A DNA stretch of 44,670 nt from an uncultured Mesorhizobium sp. Its GTDB lineage: Bacteria; Pseudomonadota; Alphaproteobacteria; Rhizobiales; Rhizobiaceae. The position numbers and the translations under genes are program-made. This document shows positions 17,219 through 26,459 of the stretch, in pieces; the stretch's first letter is position 1, and every line of letters begins with the position of its first letter. The stretch is taken from NCBI GenBank assembly GCA_937958475.1, contig CALFXR010000226.1:1-44670 (forward strand). Reading direction: 5' to 3'. Under the pieces are notes generated by a model that was not told the DNA's origin, did not search any database, and saw only the letters and a program-made list of their open reading frames with translations.

Positions 17219-20200
17219 ATGATCGAAGTTGATTCGCGCGTTGGTGGTCGGGCGACGGCAGGCGGTGCGCGCGTTGCGCGCGCCAGGAATAAGGCGCGGC
17301 GTAACGCGCTGCTGAGCGGAGCCGCGCTGGGAACGGTCTTCCTGGCGCTTGGGACCCCCGGCCAGGCGAACGCGGCCTGCCTGACGGCCGGGACGATCCT
17401 GACCTGCACCGGCGACGTCGCCGGCGGCGTGTTGGCGACGGATCCGATCGAACTCGTGCAGATCAACAGCCTGACGTCCGACATCGCGCCGGCCGACGGC
17501 GTCAACGGCGTCGACTTCACGTCTGCCGGCACGATCACCATCGTCGGCGACACGGGCGCCTTCGGGATCGTCGCCACCAACGCCGACGGTATCTACGCCA
17601 ACACGTGGAACGGCTCCGTCACGATCGACCACGACGGCAACATCGTCTCGAACGGCGGCTACGGCATCCGCACCGTCTCGCTCGGCGGCACGAGCGTGAC
17701 CGGCACCGGAAACATCAACGCCACGCTCGGCGGCATCGTCATGCGCAACGACGACGCCGGCCCGACGACCTTCCTCAGCCACGAAGGCAACATCGTGGTG
17801 ACGGCGGGTGCCGGCATCTCGGTCGTCACGTCGAGCACGCCGCTCATCATCGTCAACGATGGCACAATCGAAGCCTCCGGCGACGGCATCAGCGCCGTCA
17901 ACACCTCGACCACCGGCAACGTCTCGGTCTCGCAGGACGGCAACATCACCGCCGGCGGGCGCGGCATCTACGCGGACGCGGCCTACGGCAGCGTCTCGCT
18001 GACGAGCTCGGGCGACATCGTCGCCACGGGCGACGGCATCCAGCTCCTGTCGAGCGGCTCGGACGTGATCGCCGCCCACACCGGAAACGTCACCTCGACG
18101 GGCGGCCGCGGCATCTTCCTCGATTCCCCGAACGGCACCGTGACCCTGACCGGGTCGGGCGCGATCCAGGCCAATGGCGACGGCATCTTCGCGCAGTCGA
18201 CCGGCGTCGGCGATTCGTCGTCGGTCACCTGGACCGGCAACGTCACGTCCGACACAGGCAAGGGCGTCTACGCCTACGCGGCCAACGGCCCGGTGACGGT
18301 CCTCACCGAGGGCGACATCGCCTCGCACGGCGACTCCATCTTCGCCATGAACACCAGCACCTCGCCGGTCGGCGTGACGCATACGGGCAACCTCACCTCC
18401 GCCGACGGCAACGGCGTCTACGCCTACTCGTCCGGCGGCCAGGTCAACGTGTCGGTCGACCAAAGCGTCATCAACGCCGACGGCTACGGCATCTTCGCCC
18501 AGACCAAGGGCAGCGAGGCCGCCACGGTCGTCTTCCAGGGCACGATCGAGAAGAGCTGGATCGGCATCCAGGCGGAATCGTCCAACGGCGCCGTTTCCGT
18601 GACGAGCACCGGCGAGATCGCCGCCTCGCAGCACGGCATCTGGGCGGCCAATACCGGATCTCAGGGCGTCACCGTCAACCAGACCGGCGGCATCGATGCC
18701 GGCACCGGCCACGCCATCTACGCCTATACGCCGACCGGCACCGTCTCGGTGACCGCGTCGGGCGAGCTGTTCGAGTCCGGCATGACCGCGATCTACGCGG
18801 AGAACAAGGGCTCCTCGCCGGTGACCGTCAGCGTGACGGGCGACATCGAGTCCGGCGACGGCGGCATCACCGCGAAGTCGGCTCAGGGCGAAGTCTCCGT
18901 CACCATGCGCGGCGACATCGACGCCGCCGCGGACGGCATCTACGCCGAGAACAAGAGCGCATCGCCGGTCAGGATCGATTCCATCGGCAACATCGACGCA
19001 GGCGGCAGCGCGCTCTTCGCCGCCTCCTCGCAGGGCACGATCGACGTCGATTCGGTCGGCAATCTCGACGCAGGCGGTTACGGCATCTATGCCGTCAACC
19101 AGGGCAGCAACAACGTGACGGTGGACAGCACCGGCAACATCGACTCCACCAACCGCGGCATCCACGCCCAGTCGGCCACGGGTCTCGTGACGGTCGTCAG
19201 CAATGGCAACGTGACGTCGGATTCAGACGCGATCTTCGTCCAGAACAGCGGTGCGTCGCCGGTGACCGTCACCAGCGTCGGCAACCTCAGCGCCGGAGCC
19301 GCCGGCGACGGCATCTACGCCTTCTCGGCCACCGGCGTCGTTACGGTGAACAGCACCGGCGATGTCGAGGCCGGCAGCGACGGCATCTACGCGCGGTCCA
19401 CCGGCTCCAACACGGTCTCGGTGACGAGCAACGGCGGCATCACCGCCGGTACCGGCTACGGCATCTACGGCTATGCCGCGACCGGCATCGTCACCATCAA
19501 TTCCACCGGCGCGATCTCGTCGGGCGACCACGGCATCTACGCGCTCAACCTCGGCTACAGCCCGGTGAGCGTCACCCAGGTCGGCAACATCGACTCCGAC
19601 GCCACCGGCATCCGCGCCACCTCGACCAGCGGCGCCGTCAGCGTCGACAACGAGGGCGACATCGACGCGGGCACCGACGGCATCTACGCCTCGACGCTCG
19701 GGGCGAACCTCGTCAGCATCGTCAACGACGGCAACATCGATGCCGGCGGCTACGGCATCTTCGGCTCCTCGTCGGCCGGAGCGGTGACCATCGGCAACGA
19801 GGGCAACATCGTGTCGACCGGCGACGGCATCAGTGCCAAGACGCTCAGCGCCGAGAACGTCGGCGTCACCCAGGTCGGCAACATCAATGCCGGCGGCTAC
19901 GGCATCTTCGCCAATTCGATGGCGGGCAACACCACCGTGGACTCGACCGGCGACATCACCTCGGTCAATCACGGCATCTATGCGCTGACCAACGGCAACA
20001 CGCTGATCGACATCGACCACGAGGGCAACATCACGTCGACGACCAGCCACGGCATCGTGGCGACGTCGATCGCGCGCGGCACGATCGACGTTTCGGTCGA
20101 CGGCGGCACCGTCTCGGGCGCCCTCGACGGCATCCGCGCGACGAGCTGGGGTGCGATGACGGTCACGGTCGGCGAGGACGCCACGGTGACCGGCGGCGCC

Positions 20201-21880
20201 GGCAACGCCGGCGTCCGCTTCGTCGAAGGCCTGGGCATCCAGCTCACCAACTACGGCACGATCAACAACGCCGGCGGCATCGACGAATGGGCGGTCGTCT
20301 CGGCGCAGAACGACACCACCGTCGACAACTACGGCACGATCTCCGGCAACGTCCTGCTCGGGCCGTGGAACAACCCCTTCAACAACCACGCCGGCGCGCT
20401 GTTCAACATGGGCAGCACCGTCAACATCGCCAACGACAGCACCCTCACCAACAGCGGCACCCTGTCGCCGGGCGGCTCCGGCACCGTCCAGACGACCGCG
20501 CTGACGGGCATCCTCGTCAACGAGGAAACCGGCACGATGCTGTTCGACATCGACATGGACAACAGCAAGGCCGACCGCATCGACGTCAGCAACAGCGCCT
20601 CGCTCGACGGCGACCTGAGGCTGAACTTCATCAGCGCCAACGGGACGCCGAGCACCTACACGATCGTCACCACCACCAACGGCGTCACCACCCAGTCGCT
20701 GACGCTGCTCAATCCCTTCGTCGTCGGCGACATCAACTACGTCAACGGCGGCAACGACGTCGAACTGGCGATCAACGGCTTCGACTTCGCGCCCGTCGGG
20801 ATGGGTCCCAACGCCACGAGCATCGGCAACGCCATCAACGGCAGCGTGAACGGCCCCGGAGGGCTCGAGCCCATCGCGGTCGCGCTCCTCAACCTGCCGA
20901 CGGTCGAGGACGGCGAGAACGCCCTCAACCAGCTGTCGCCCAACATCTATGTCGGCGAACAGATCGCTTCGGCGGACAACATCGACACCTTCACCGACAG
21001 CATGCTGAGCTGCCGCATGGCCGGCGACAACGCCTTCGCGGCCGAGGGCGAATGCGCCTGGGCCCGCGGCGTCTACTCCACCTACGACCGCACGGCGGTC
21101 GGCGGCGACCTGACCGGCTTCGAGAGCCGTTCGACGGAGATCATGGGCGGCGTGCAGATGGCGATCGCCGGCACCGACTGGCGCCTCGGCGGCTCCGTCG
21201 GCTACCGTGCGTCCGATCGCAACGGAGACGGCGGTTCGTCGAGCAAGGGCGGCAGCTTCTCGGCCGGCGCGGTCGTGAAGTACACGCCTGGTCCGTTCCT
21301 CTTCGCGGCGGCCGTCTCGGCCTCGCGCGGAAGCTACGACACGCAGCGGACGGTCGACTTCGGCGGCTTCACGGACCTGCTGTCCGGCGAGACCGACGTG
21401 ACCACCGTGAGCGGCCGCGTGCGCGCCGCCTACACGTTGCAGAGCGGTGCGTTCTACATGCGTCCGATGGTCGACCTCTCGGCGACCTACGTGCGCACCG
21501 GCGCCTTCACGGAAACCGGCGGCATCGCCTCGGTGAGCACCGGCGGGGTCACCAACACGGTGCTGGCGGCGATGCCGGCGGTCGAGATCGGCGGCCAGAT
21601 CCAGGTCGGCGAAGACCTGCTCGTCCGGCCGTACCTGCGCGGCGGCGTGAACTTCTACTCCGGCAACGACTATTCGCTGACCGGCGTGTTCACTGCCGAC
21701 GGCAACGCGGCGACGCCCTTCACCATCGGCACCTCCTCCGAGGACGTCCTTTGGACCGTTTCGACGGGCGTCGACGTGCTGAAGGGCAATCTCGGAACCC
21801 TGCAGATCTTCTACGAAGGGGCGTTCGGCAAGAACACCGCCATCAATGCGGGCGGTGCGAAGTTCAGCGTCAACTTCTGA
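17219..21880 (+). CDS. Autotransporter with a long beta-helix repeat passenger
   Basis: A 1553-residue type V secreted protein. A basic, extended signal peptide ends at GQANA (residue 52). The passenger holds about 34 consecutive repeats (residues about 124-970; nt 17588-20128) of the form GIYAxxxxGxxVTVxxTGNIxAGG, alternating between 24- and 25-residue types, predicted to build a right-handed beta-helix. A linker with a second, shorter region of strands (about 970-1270) follows. The C-terminal autotransporter barrel (about 1279-1553) begins at CAWARGVYSTYDR and ends in the typical terminal aromatic residue (KFSVNF). The ATG at 17219 follows GAGGGCAG; an upstream ATG at 17165 lacks a good site. 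A likely adhesin or matrix component; no protease or lipase motif is seen. It lies 26 nt upstream of the glycosyltransferase gene. Confidence 0.93.
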   Translation: MIEVDSRVGGRATAGGARVARARNKARRNALLSGAALGTVFLALGTPGQANAACLTAGTILTCTGDVAGGVLATDPIELVQINSLTSDIAPADGVNGVDFTSAGTITIVGDTGAFGIVATNADGIYANTWNGSVTIDHDGNIVSNGGYGIRTVSLGGTSVTGTGNINATLGGIVMRNDDAGPTTFLSHEGNIVVTAGAGISVVTSSTPLIIVNDGTIEASGDGISAVNTSTTGNVSVSQDGNITAGGRGIYADAAYGSVSLTSSGDIVATGDGIQLLSSGSDVIAAHTGNVTSTGGRGIFLDSPNGTVTLTGSGAIQANGDGIFAQSTGVGDSSSVTWTGNVTSDTGKGVYAYAANGPVTVLTEGDIASHGDSIFAMNTSTSPVGVTHTGNLTSADGNGVYAYSSGGQVNVSVDQSVINADGYGIFAQTKGSEAATVVFQGTIEKSWIGIQAESSNGAVSVTSTGEIAASQHGIWAANTGSQGVTVNQTGGIDAGTGHAIYAYTPTGTVSVTASGELFESGMTAIYAENKGSSPVTVSVTGDIESGDGGITAKSAQGEVSVTMRGDIDAAADGIYAENKSASPVRIDSIGNIDAGGSALFAASSQGTIDVDSVGNLDAGGYGIYAVNQGSNNVTVDSTGNIDSTNRGIHAQSATGLVTVVSNGNVTSDSDAIFVQNSGASPVTVTSVGNLSAGAAGDGIYAFSATGVVTVNSTGDVEAGSDGIYARSTGSNTVSVTSNGGITAGTGYGIYGYAATGIVTINSTGAISSGDHGIYALNLGYSPVSVTQVGNIDSDATGIRATSTSGAVSVDNEGDIDAGTDGIYASTLGANLVSIVNDGNIDAGGYGIFGSSSAGAVTIGNEGNIVSTGDGISAKTLSAENVGVTQVGNINAGGYGIFANSMAGNTTVDSTGDITSVNHGIYALTNGNTLIDIDHEGNITSTTSHGIVATSIARGTIDVSVDGGTVSGALDGIRATSWGAMTVTVGEDATVTGGAGNAGVRFVEGLGIQLTNYGTINNAGGIDEWAVVSAQNDTTVDNYGTISGNVLLGPWNNPFNNHAGALFNMGSTVNIANDSTLTNSGTLSPGGSGTVQTTALTGILVNEETGTMLFDIDMDNSKADRIDVSNSASLDGDLRLNFISANGTPSTYTIVTTTNGVTTQSLTLLNPFVVGDINYVNGGNDVELAINGFDFAPVGMGPNATSIGNAINGSVNGPGGLEPIAVALLNLPTVEDGENALNQLSPNIYVGEQIASADNIDTFTDSMLSCRMAGDNAFAAEGECAWARGVYSTYDRTAVGGDLTGFESRSTEIMGGVQMAIAGTDWRLGGSVGYRASDRNGDGGSSSKGGSFSAGAVVKYTPGPFLFAAAVSASRGSYDTQRTVDFGGFTDLLSGETDVTTVSGRVRAAYTLQSGAFYMRPMVDLSATYVRTGAFTETGGIASVSTGGVTNTVLAAMPAVEIGGQIQVGEDLLVRPYLRGGVNFYSGNDYSLTGVFTADGNAATPFTIGTSSEDVLWTVSTGVDVLKGNLGTLQIFYEGAFGKNTAINAGGAKFSVNF
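17588..20128 (+). repeat. Array of about 34 degenerate 72-78-nt coding repeats
   Basis: Within the autotransporter gene, GGCATCTACGCC-like segments recur every 72 to 81 nt. Translated units alternate: one type has a compact 24-residue turn (SATGVVTVNSTGD), the other carries one to three extra residues (NKGSSPVTVSVTGD). The mean spacing is 24.9 residues, close to one turn of a beta-helix. Units are diverged at DNA level, so it is not a simple tandem array. Confidence 0.85.
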
Positions 21881-21906
21881 TCGCGCCAGCGGATCGGCTT
21901 CGTGGC

Positions 21907-24429
21907 ATGACAGTGGAACTGCAAGCGGACGTCATGGACGCGGGAACGGCTGACGCCGTTCCCGTTTCCGGTCCTGCGACGTCGCTCGAGCGTCCGGAGG
22001 TCCGGCGCGCCGGGACAACCTTCGGCGTTGTGATCGCGGAAGTCGCGGGTCGCTTCAGCGCGGTCCGGCGCGCGATCCGCCGCGCCGTCGATTCGATATT
22101 CGCGGCGATCAGGGCGTGGTTCGCGGAACAGCGCCGCACGATCGGCTCGAACGGCATCAAGCTCGCCATCGCCAGTTCGGTGGCGATGTTCGCCGGATTC
22201 GCCGCCTATCATTTCGGCACCCTGGGCATGTTCGGGTCCGACATCGTCTTCTACTACGCCATGCTGGTGGCGCTGCTCTATTGCAGCCTCGCCTACCAGT
22301 TCAACCGCTTCGGCGCCTCGCGGCGCAAGGAAGAACAGCACAGCGTCGCCGCCGCGGAGGTCCCCTGGCGGGCGGCGGAGGACGCGCCGTCGGTCTCGAT
22401 CCTGATACCGACCTACCGCGAGGAGCGGCGCGTCCTGATCGGGACGGTTCTGTCCGCCGCGCTCGCCGAATACGCCAATCGGCGGATCGTCGTGCTCGTC
22501 GACGATGCGCCCTCGGACATGAACGCCGTCAGGTCGACGCTTTCCGCGATCGGCGAAGTCACGGGATGGGTCGGCGAGCAGGCCGAGCGCCTGCGCGGCG
22601 AACGCGACGACTGGCTCTCCCGCAGGGCGGCCGGGACCTTCGATCCGGACAGCGAGGCGCGGCGCCTGTCGCACGGCTACCGCGGCATGGTCCAGTGGCT
22701 GAACTCGCTGGCGGCGCGCCTCGAGGCGGAAGCTTCCGAGGAGTTCCGGCATGTCGACGGCTTCGTCGTCGAACGCATCGTCCGCGACGCAGCCGCGCGC
22801 TACCTGGCCCGCGCCGAGCGCCTTGCCGCGGCGGAGCTGTCGCCGGACGAGGTCGACGCCGAATATGCGCGCCTCGCGGTCCTGGTTTGCGACGACGTCA
22901 CGCACTTCCAGCGCAAGGTCTTCGCCAACCTGTCGCACGCGCCCAACAAGGCGATGAACCTCAACGCCTATATCGGCCTGATGGGCGGACGCCACGTGCG
23001 CGTCCACCGCAACGGCGTCACCAGCCTGGAGCCCGCGATCGGCTCGGAGGTCGACTACGACGTCGCGCAGCCCGACTACGTGCTGACGCTCGACGCCGAC
23101 AGCGTCATCCTCGGCCAGTATGTCGCCACGCTGGTCGACGTGCTGGAGCGCGATCCCCGCGCCGGTGTCGCCCAGACGCCCTACCTGACCTTCCCGAACG
23201 GCGATTCGCCCGTCGAGCGCATCGCCGGCGCCACCACCGACATCCAGTACCTGGTCCACCAGGGCTCGAGCTGGTTCGATGCGGCGTTCTGGGTGGGCGC
23301 CAACGCGCTGATCCGGTTTTCGGCGCTGGAGGCGATCGCCAAGGACCAGACCGAGGGCGGCAAGACGGTCAGGGTCTTCATCCAGGACAAGACCGTCATC
23401 GAGGACACCGGCTCGACGATCGACCTGCTGCAGCGCGGCTGGCGGGTGCAGAACCACTTCGTGCCGCTCGCCTACAGCGCCACCCCGGCCGATTTCGGCG
23501 CGCTCGCCATCCAGCGCAAACGCTGGGCCAATGGCGGGCTGATCATCCTGCCGGAACTGGTGCGCGAATACCTGCGCTCCCCGGATCGCCTCAGCCGCTT
23601 CCCGGAACTCGTCCTGCGCACGCACTACCTGCTGTCGCCCATCATCGGCAACGTCGCGGTGTTCATGCTGATGATCTTCGCGGGCGCGGAGGCGGCCGGC
23701 ATCCTGTGGACGCCGGTGATCATGGTGCCCTATTTCGCGCTGTACATGCTCGACCTGCGTCGCCTGGGCTATCAGGCCCGCGACCTGTTCGGCGTGTGCG
23801 CGCTCAACCTGATGCTGCTGCCGGTCAATTTCGCCGGCATCCTGGCGTCGATCGTGCAGATCGTCACCGGCCGCAAGGGCAGCTTCATGCGCACCCCGAA
23901 GGTGTCGCGGCGGACCTACGTGCCGCCCTATGCGCTGCTCTTCAACCTCGGCGTCCTGATGCTGATGCTCGGCTACGCGACGAGGGCGGTGATGTACGGC
24001 GAGTATTCCGGGGCGGTGATCCCCATCGTCAACATCATGCTCTACAGCTACGGGCTCGTTCGCTATGTCGGCATCCTCGACAGCATCGGTGACATGTTCC
24101 CGGCGCTGCGGCGGTGGGCCATCGCCGCCAGGGACGCCCTTTCCAGCCTCGCGGATCTGGTCGGCCCCGTGCTCGCGCCGCTGGGCAGGCGCCAGGTGGC
24201 GATCCCCGGCCTGGCCACGGCGCTGATCCTGATGACGCCGGCGCCGTCGGGGTCGCGCATCCCGGGCGATTCGATGGCGACGGCGCCGCGGACGATCGCG
24301 CCGATCGTCTATCCGGCGTTCGATCACTTCGTCTTCGCCGACGGAAGGACGGACGCCGCCGCGATACCTGCCCTGAAGGGCGTGCTGATCGCGAAGCCCG
24401 CGGGCAGCCCGGTCTATTCGGGACATTGA
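21907..24429 (+). CDS. Membrane family 2 glycosyltransferase, cellulose-synthase-like
   Basis: An 840-residue processive-type GT2 enzyme. About 75 cytosolic residues precede two transmembrane helices (around 80-125). The GT-A domain starts at VSILIPTYREERR and has the first Asp in VLVDDAP, the DxD motif in LTLDADS, the acceptor-site acidic residues in IEDTGSTIDL, and QRKRW matching QxxRW. Four or more helices follow (about 575-730). An insertion of about 170 residues between the first Asp and DxD is rich in charged helices and has a PNKAMNLNAYIGLMGG element before the DxD. There is no PilZ domain, unlike BcsA. It likely polymerises or transfers a sugar across the inner membrane. The ATG at 21907 has only a weak ribosome site, 26 nt after the autotransporter stop, so coupled translation is plausible. 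Confidence 0.9.
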   Translation: MTVELQADVMDAGTADAVPVSGPATSLERPEVRRAGTTFGVVIAEVAGRFSAVRRAIRRAVDSIFAAIRAWFAEQRRTIGSNGIKLAIASSVAMFAGFAAYHFGTLGMFGSDIVFYYAMLVALLYCSLAYQFNRFGASRRKEEQHSVAAAEVPWRAAEDAPSVSILIPTYREERRVLIGTVLSAALAEYANRRIVVLVDDAPSDMNAVRSTLSAIGEVTGWVGEQAERLRGERDDWLSRRAAGTFDPDSEARRLSHGYRGMVQWLNSLAARLEAEASEEFRHVDGFVVERIVRDAAARYLARAERLAAAELSPDEVDAEYARLAVLVCDDVTHFQRKVFANLSHAPNKAMNLNAYIGLMGGRHVRVHRNGVTSLEPAIGSEVDYDVAQPDYVLTLDADSVILGQYVATLVDVLERDPRAGVAQTPYLTFPNGDSPVERIAGATTDIQYLVHQGSSWFDAAFWVGANALIRFSALEAIAKDQTEGGKTVRVFIQDKTVIEDTGSTIDLLQRGWRVQNHFVPLAYSATPADFGALAIQRKRWANGGLIILPELVREYLRSPDRLSRFPELVLRTHYLLSPIIGNVAVFMLMIFAGAEAAGILWTPVIMVPYFALYMLDLRRLGYQARDLFGVCALNLMLLPVNFAGILASIVQIVTGRKGSFMRTPKVSRRTYVPPYALLFNLGVLMLMLGYATRAVMYGEYSGAVIPIVNIMLYSYGLVRYVGILDSIGDMFPALRRWAIAARDALSSLADLVGPVLAPLGRRQVAIPGLATALILMTPAPSGSRIPGDSMATAPRTIAPIVYPAFDHFVFADGRTDAAAIPALKGVLIAKPAGSPVYSGH

Positions 24430-24487
24430 GCCGATGCTAGAGAAGAGCGAATCCGGCATCGGGCCAATGGACAGGACTTGGAATCGC

Positions 24488-25153
24488 ATGAAGCGGAGAC
24501 GGGTGCGCATCATCGACGTGCTGCTGCTGGGCCTGCTCACGGCCTGCACCATCGATGCCGCGACCAAGATGGACGACGACGCCAGCCACTCCGCCCGCCA
24601 GGCGTTCCAGGCGGGCGATACGCTGATGAAGCTGGGCGGCGCCAAGAACGAGGCGCTCGCGGCGCAGTACTACAAGCGCGCGGCCGACATGGGCAGCCAC
24701 TGGGGGTACTACAAATACGGCACCATGCTGCTGGAAGGGAAGGGCGTCGCCAAGGACGTCCCGGCCGCCGCGAAGGCCTTCGCCAAGGCCGCCGAGGAGA
24801 ACAACGGCTGGGCGCAGTACCAGCTCGGCGTGCTCTACCTGGACGGCAACGGCGTGCCGAAGGACGTGGCGCGGGGCGCCGAACTGCTCGGCAAGGCTGC
24901 GGACCAGAACATCGGCTGGGCCCAGTATCGCCTCGGCGACCTGTACCTGAACGGCGCCGGCGTTCCCCAGGACCTGGCGAAGGCGCGCACCTACCTGGAA
25001 AAGGCCGCGGCCCAGAACATCACCTACGCGCAGTTCGCGCTGGCGAACCTGATCATCGACACAGAGCCGCAGCGCGCCAGGACGCTGCTGCAGAAGGCCG
25101 CCGCCGCGGGCAACCAGCTGGCCGCGAAGCGCCTGGCGCAGCTCAAGACCTAG
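24488..25153 (+). CDS. Sel1-repeat lipoprotein
   Basis: A 221-residue lipoprotein. From the ATG at 24488 it has a short basic n-region, a hydrophobic core and the lipobox LTAC at residues 17-20, giving a lipid-modified Cys followed by Thr. Four Sel1-like repeats follow (YYKRAADMG...YGTMLLEGKGVAKD, then WAQYQLGVLYLDGNGVPKD, WAQYRLGDLYLNGAGVPQD and a degenerate last one), forming an alpha-solenoid scaffold. An ATG at 24434, 4 nt after the glycosyltransferase stop, would add 18 residues before the signal peptide. Sel1/TPR lipoproteins such as AlgK partner with membrane GT2 enzymes in polysaccharide export; such a role here is inference from position. Confidence 0.87.
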   Translation: MKRRRVRIIDVLLLGLLTACTIDAATKMDDDASHSARQAFQAGDTLMKLGGAKNEALAAQYYKRAADMGSHWGYYKYGTMLLEGKGVAKDVPAAAKAFAKAAEENNGWAQYQLGVLYLDGNGVPKDVARGAELLGKAADQNIGWAQYRLGDLYLNGAGVPQDLAKARTYLEKAAAQNITYAQFALANLIIDTEPQRARTLLQKAAAAGNQLAAKRLAQLKT

Positions 25154-25516
25154 CGGCGCCACCGGGCGGGGCAGGGCGCGGCTTTCCAGGGCCGCACCGT
25201 CCTGCCGGAGTCGCGCAATCGCCGCCGGCATACCTTGCCGCGCGGGGCAGGGGACGCGTCCTCGCCGTCCTGCGTCCGCCCGCGCGGCATTGCGCCGCGC
25301 CGACGCTGCGAAGCGGTTCGTAACTCTGCTTGACCGGCGCAGTTTCGCCATGGTCGGGCTTGCGTGCCATGCCCTGCTGCGCTAACCCTCGCCGCGTTGC
25401 AGCATGGCGTTCCACCGGGCGCAGGACGGCGATTGTCGGTTTCGCTTGCTGCGGCAGTGCTATAGTGAGAGTTGGTCCGCAGCCACCGAAAGCCAGCCTA
25501 GCGAAAGCCAGCCGAA
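25154..25516. other. Gene-free stretch upstream of nuoA
   Basis: No gene is supported in these 363 nt. They must contain the end of the Sel1 transcript and the nuo promoter. CTATAG at 25460-25465 resembles an alphaproteobacterial -10, but no -35 is found at normal distance. A 12-nt direct repeat sits directly before nuoA. Confidence 0.4.
25487..25513 (+). repeat. 12-nt direct repeat in the nuoA leader
   Basis: CGAAAGCCAGCC occurs exactly at 25487-25498 and 25502-25513, a 15-nt period ending 3 nt before the nuoA ATG. No purine-rich ribosome site is visible, so the repeat occupies the place where one is expected. Confidence 0.75.
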
Positions 25517-25882
25517 ATGAACGGACTCCTCAGCGAATACCTGCCGATCGTCATCTTCATCGCGGTCGCGCTCGGCATCGGCGTGGCCCTGCTCGTGGCC
25601 CCGTTCCTGGTCGCCTATCGCAATCCCGATCCCGAGAAGCTGTCGGCCTACGAGTGCGGCTTCAACGCCTTCGACGACGCCCGCATGAAGTTCGACGTCC
25701 GCTTCTACCTCGTGTCGATCCTGTTCATCATCTTCGACCTCGAAGTGGCGTTCCTGTTTCCCTGGGCCGTATCGTTCTCTGAAATCGGCATGCTCGGTTT
25801 CTGGTCGATGATGGCCTTCCTCGCCGTGCTCACCATCGGTTTCATCTACGAATGGAAGAAAGGAGCGCTGGAATGGGATTGA
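25517..25882 (+). CDS. nuoA: NADH-quinone oxidoreductase subunit A
   Basis: A 121-residue, three-helix membrane subunit of complex I. YECGFNAFDDARMKFDVRFYLVS contains the invariant loop between helices 1 and 2, with the Cys that becomes exposed in the deactive state of related complexes, and FIIFDLEVAFLFPW is the conserved acidic second helix. First gene of the nuo operon. It overlaps nuoB by 10 nt. Confidence 0.98.
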   Translation: MNGLLSEYLPIVIFIAVALGIGVALLVAPFLVAYRNPDPEKLSAYECGFNAFDDARMKFDVRFYLVSILFIIFDLEVAFLFPWAVSFSEIGMLGFWSMMAFLAVLTIGFIYEWKKGALEWD

Positions 25883-26454
25883 ACGACAGTTCCGGCACCC
25901 TCGTCGCGCCGAAGCCGAAGGGCATCATCGACCCGGCGACCGGCAAGCCGGTGGGCAGCGACGACCGCTTCTTCGGCGAGTTGAACAGCGAGCTGTCCGA
26001 CAAGGGTTTTCTCGTCACCTCGTCGGAGGCGCTCGTCACCTGGGCGCGGACCGGCTCGCTGATGTGGATGACCTTCGGCCTAGCCTGCTGCGCGGTCGAG
26101 ATGATGCACATCTCCATGCCGCGCTACGACGCCGAGCGATTCGGCATCGCCCCGCGCGCCTCTCCGCGCCAGTCCGACGTGATGATCGTCGCCGGCACGC
26201 TGACCAACAAGATGGCGCCGGCGCTGCGCAAGGTCTACGACCAGATGCCGGAGCCGCGCTACGTCATCTCGATGGGCTCGTGCGCCAACGGCGGCGGCTA
26301 CTACCACTATTCCTATTCGGTGGTGCGCGGCTGCGACCGCGTCGTGCCCGTCGACATCTACGTTCCCGGCTGCCCGCCCACGGCGGAGGCGCTGCTGTAC
26401 GGCATCCTTCTCCTGCAGAAGAAGATCCGCCGCACCGGCACGATCGAGCGGTGA
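25873..26454 (+). CDS. nuoB: NADH-quinone oxidoreductase subunit B
   Basis: A 193-residue peripheral-arm subunit that holds iron-sulfur cluster N2, the last electron carrier before quinone. The ligands are visible as the adjacent pair in GLACCAVEMM, the Cys of SMGSCANGGGYY and that of YVPGCPPTAEAL. The ATG at 25873 lies inside the end of nuoA and follows AAAGGAG. Confidence 0.98.
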   Translation: MGLNDSSGTLVAPKPKGIIDPATGKPVGSDDRFFGELNSELSDKGFLVTSSEALVTWARTGSLMWMTFGLACCAVEMMHISMPRYDAERFGIAPRASPRQSDVMIVAGTLTNKMAPALRKVYDQMPEPRYVISMGSCANGGGYYHYSYSVVRGCDRVVPVDIYVPGCPPTAEALLYGILLLQKKIRRTGTIER

Positions 26455-26459
26455 GCGGA

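Noticed and set aside
17588..20128. Regular repeats that could suggest a CRISPR or satellite array
   Set aside because: The repeats are diverged at DNA level, in frame, and encode beta-helix turns; there are no identical repeats with unique spacers.
17605..24429. A 2274-codon open frame running through the autotransporter into the glycosyltransferase
   Set aside because: Before 21907 it is an out-of-frame Arg/His-rich translation of the GC-rich autotransporter gene; only the last 840 codons, from the ATG at 21907, look like a protein. It is not a fusion.
25433..25465. TTGTCG and CTATAG as a nuo promoter
   Set aside because: The spacing is 21 nt, too long for a standard sigma-70 promoter, and no better -35 is present.
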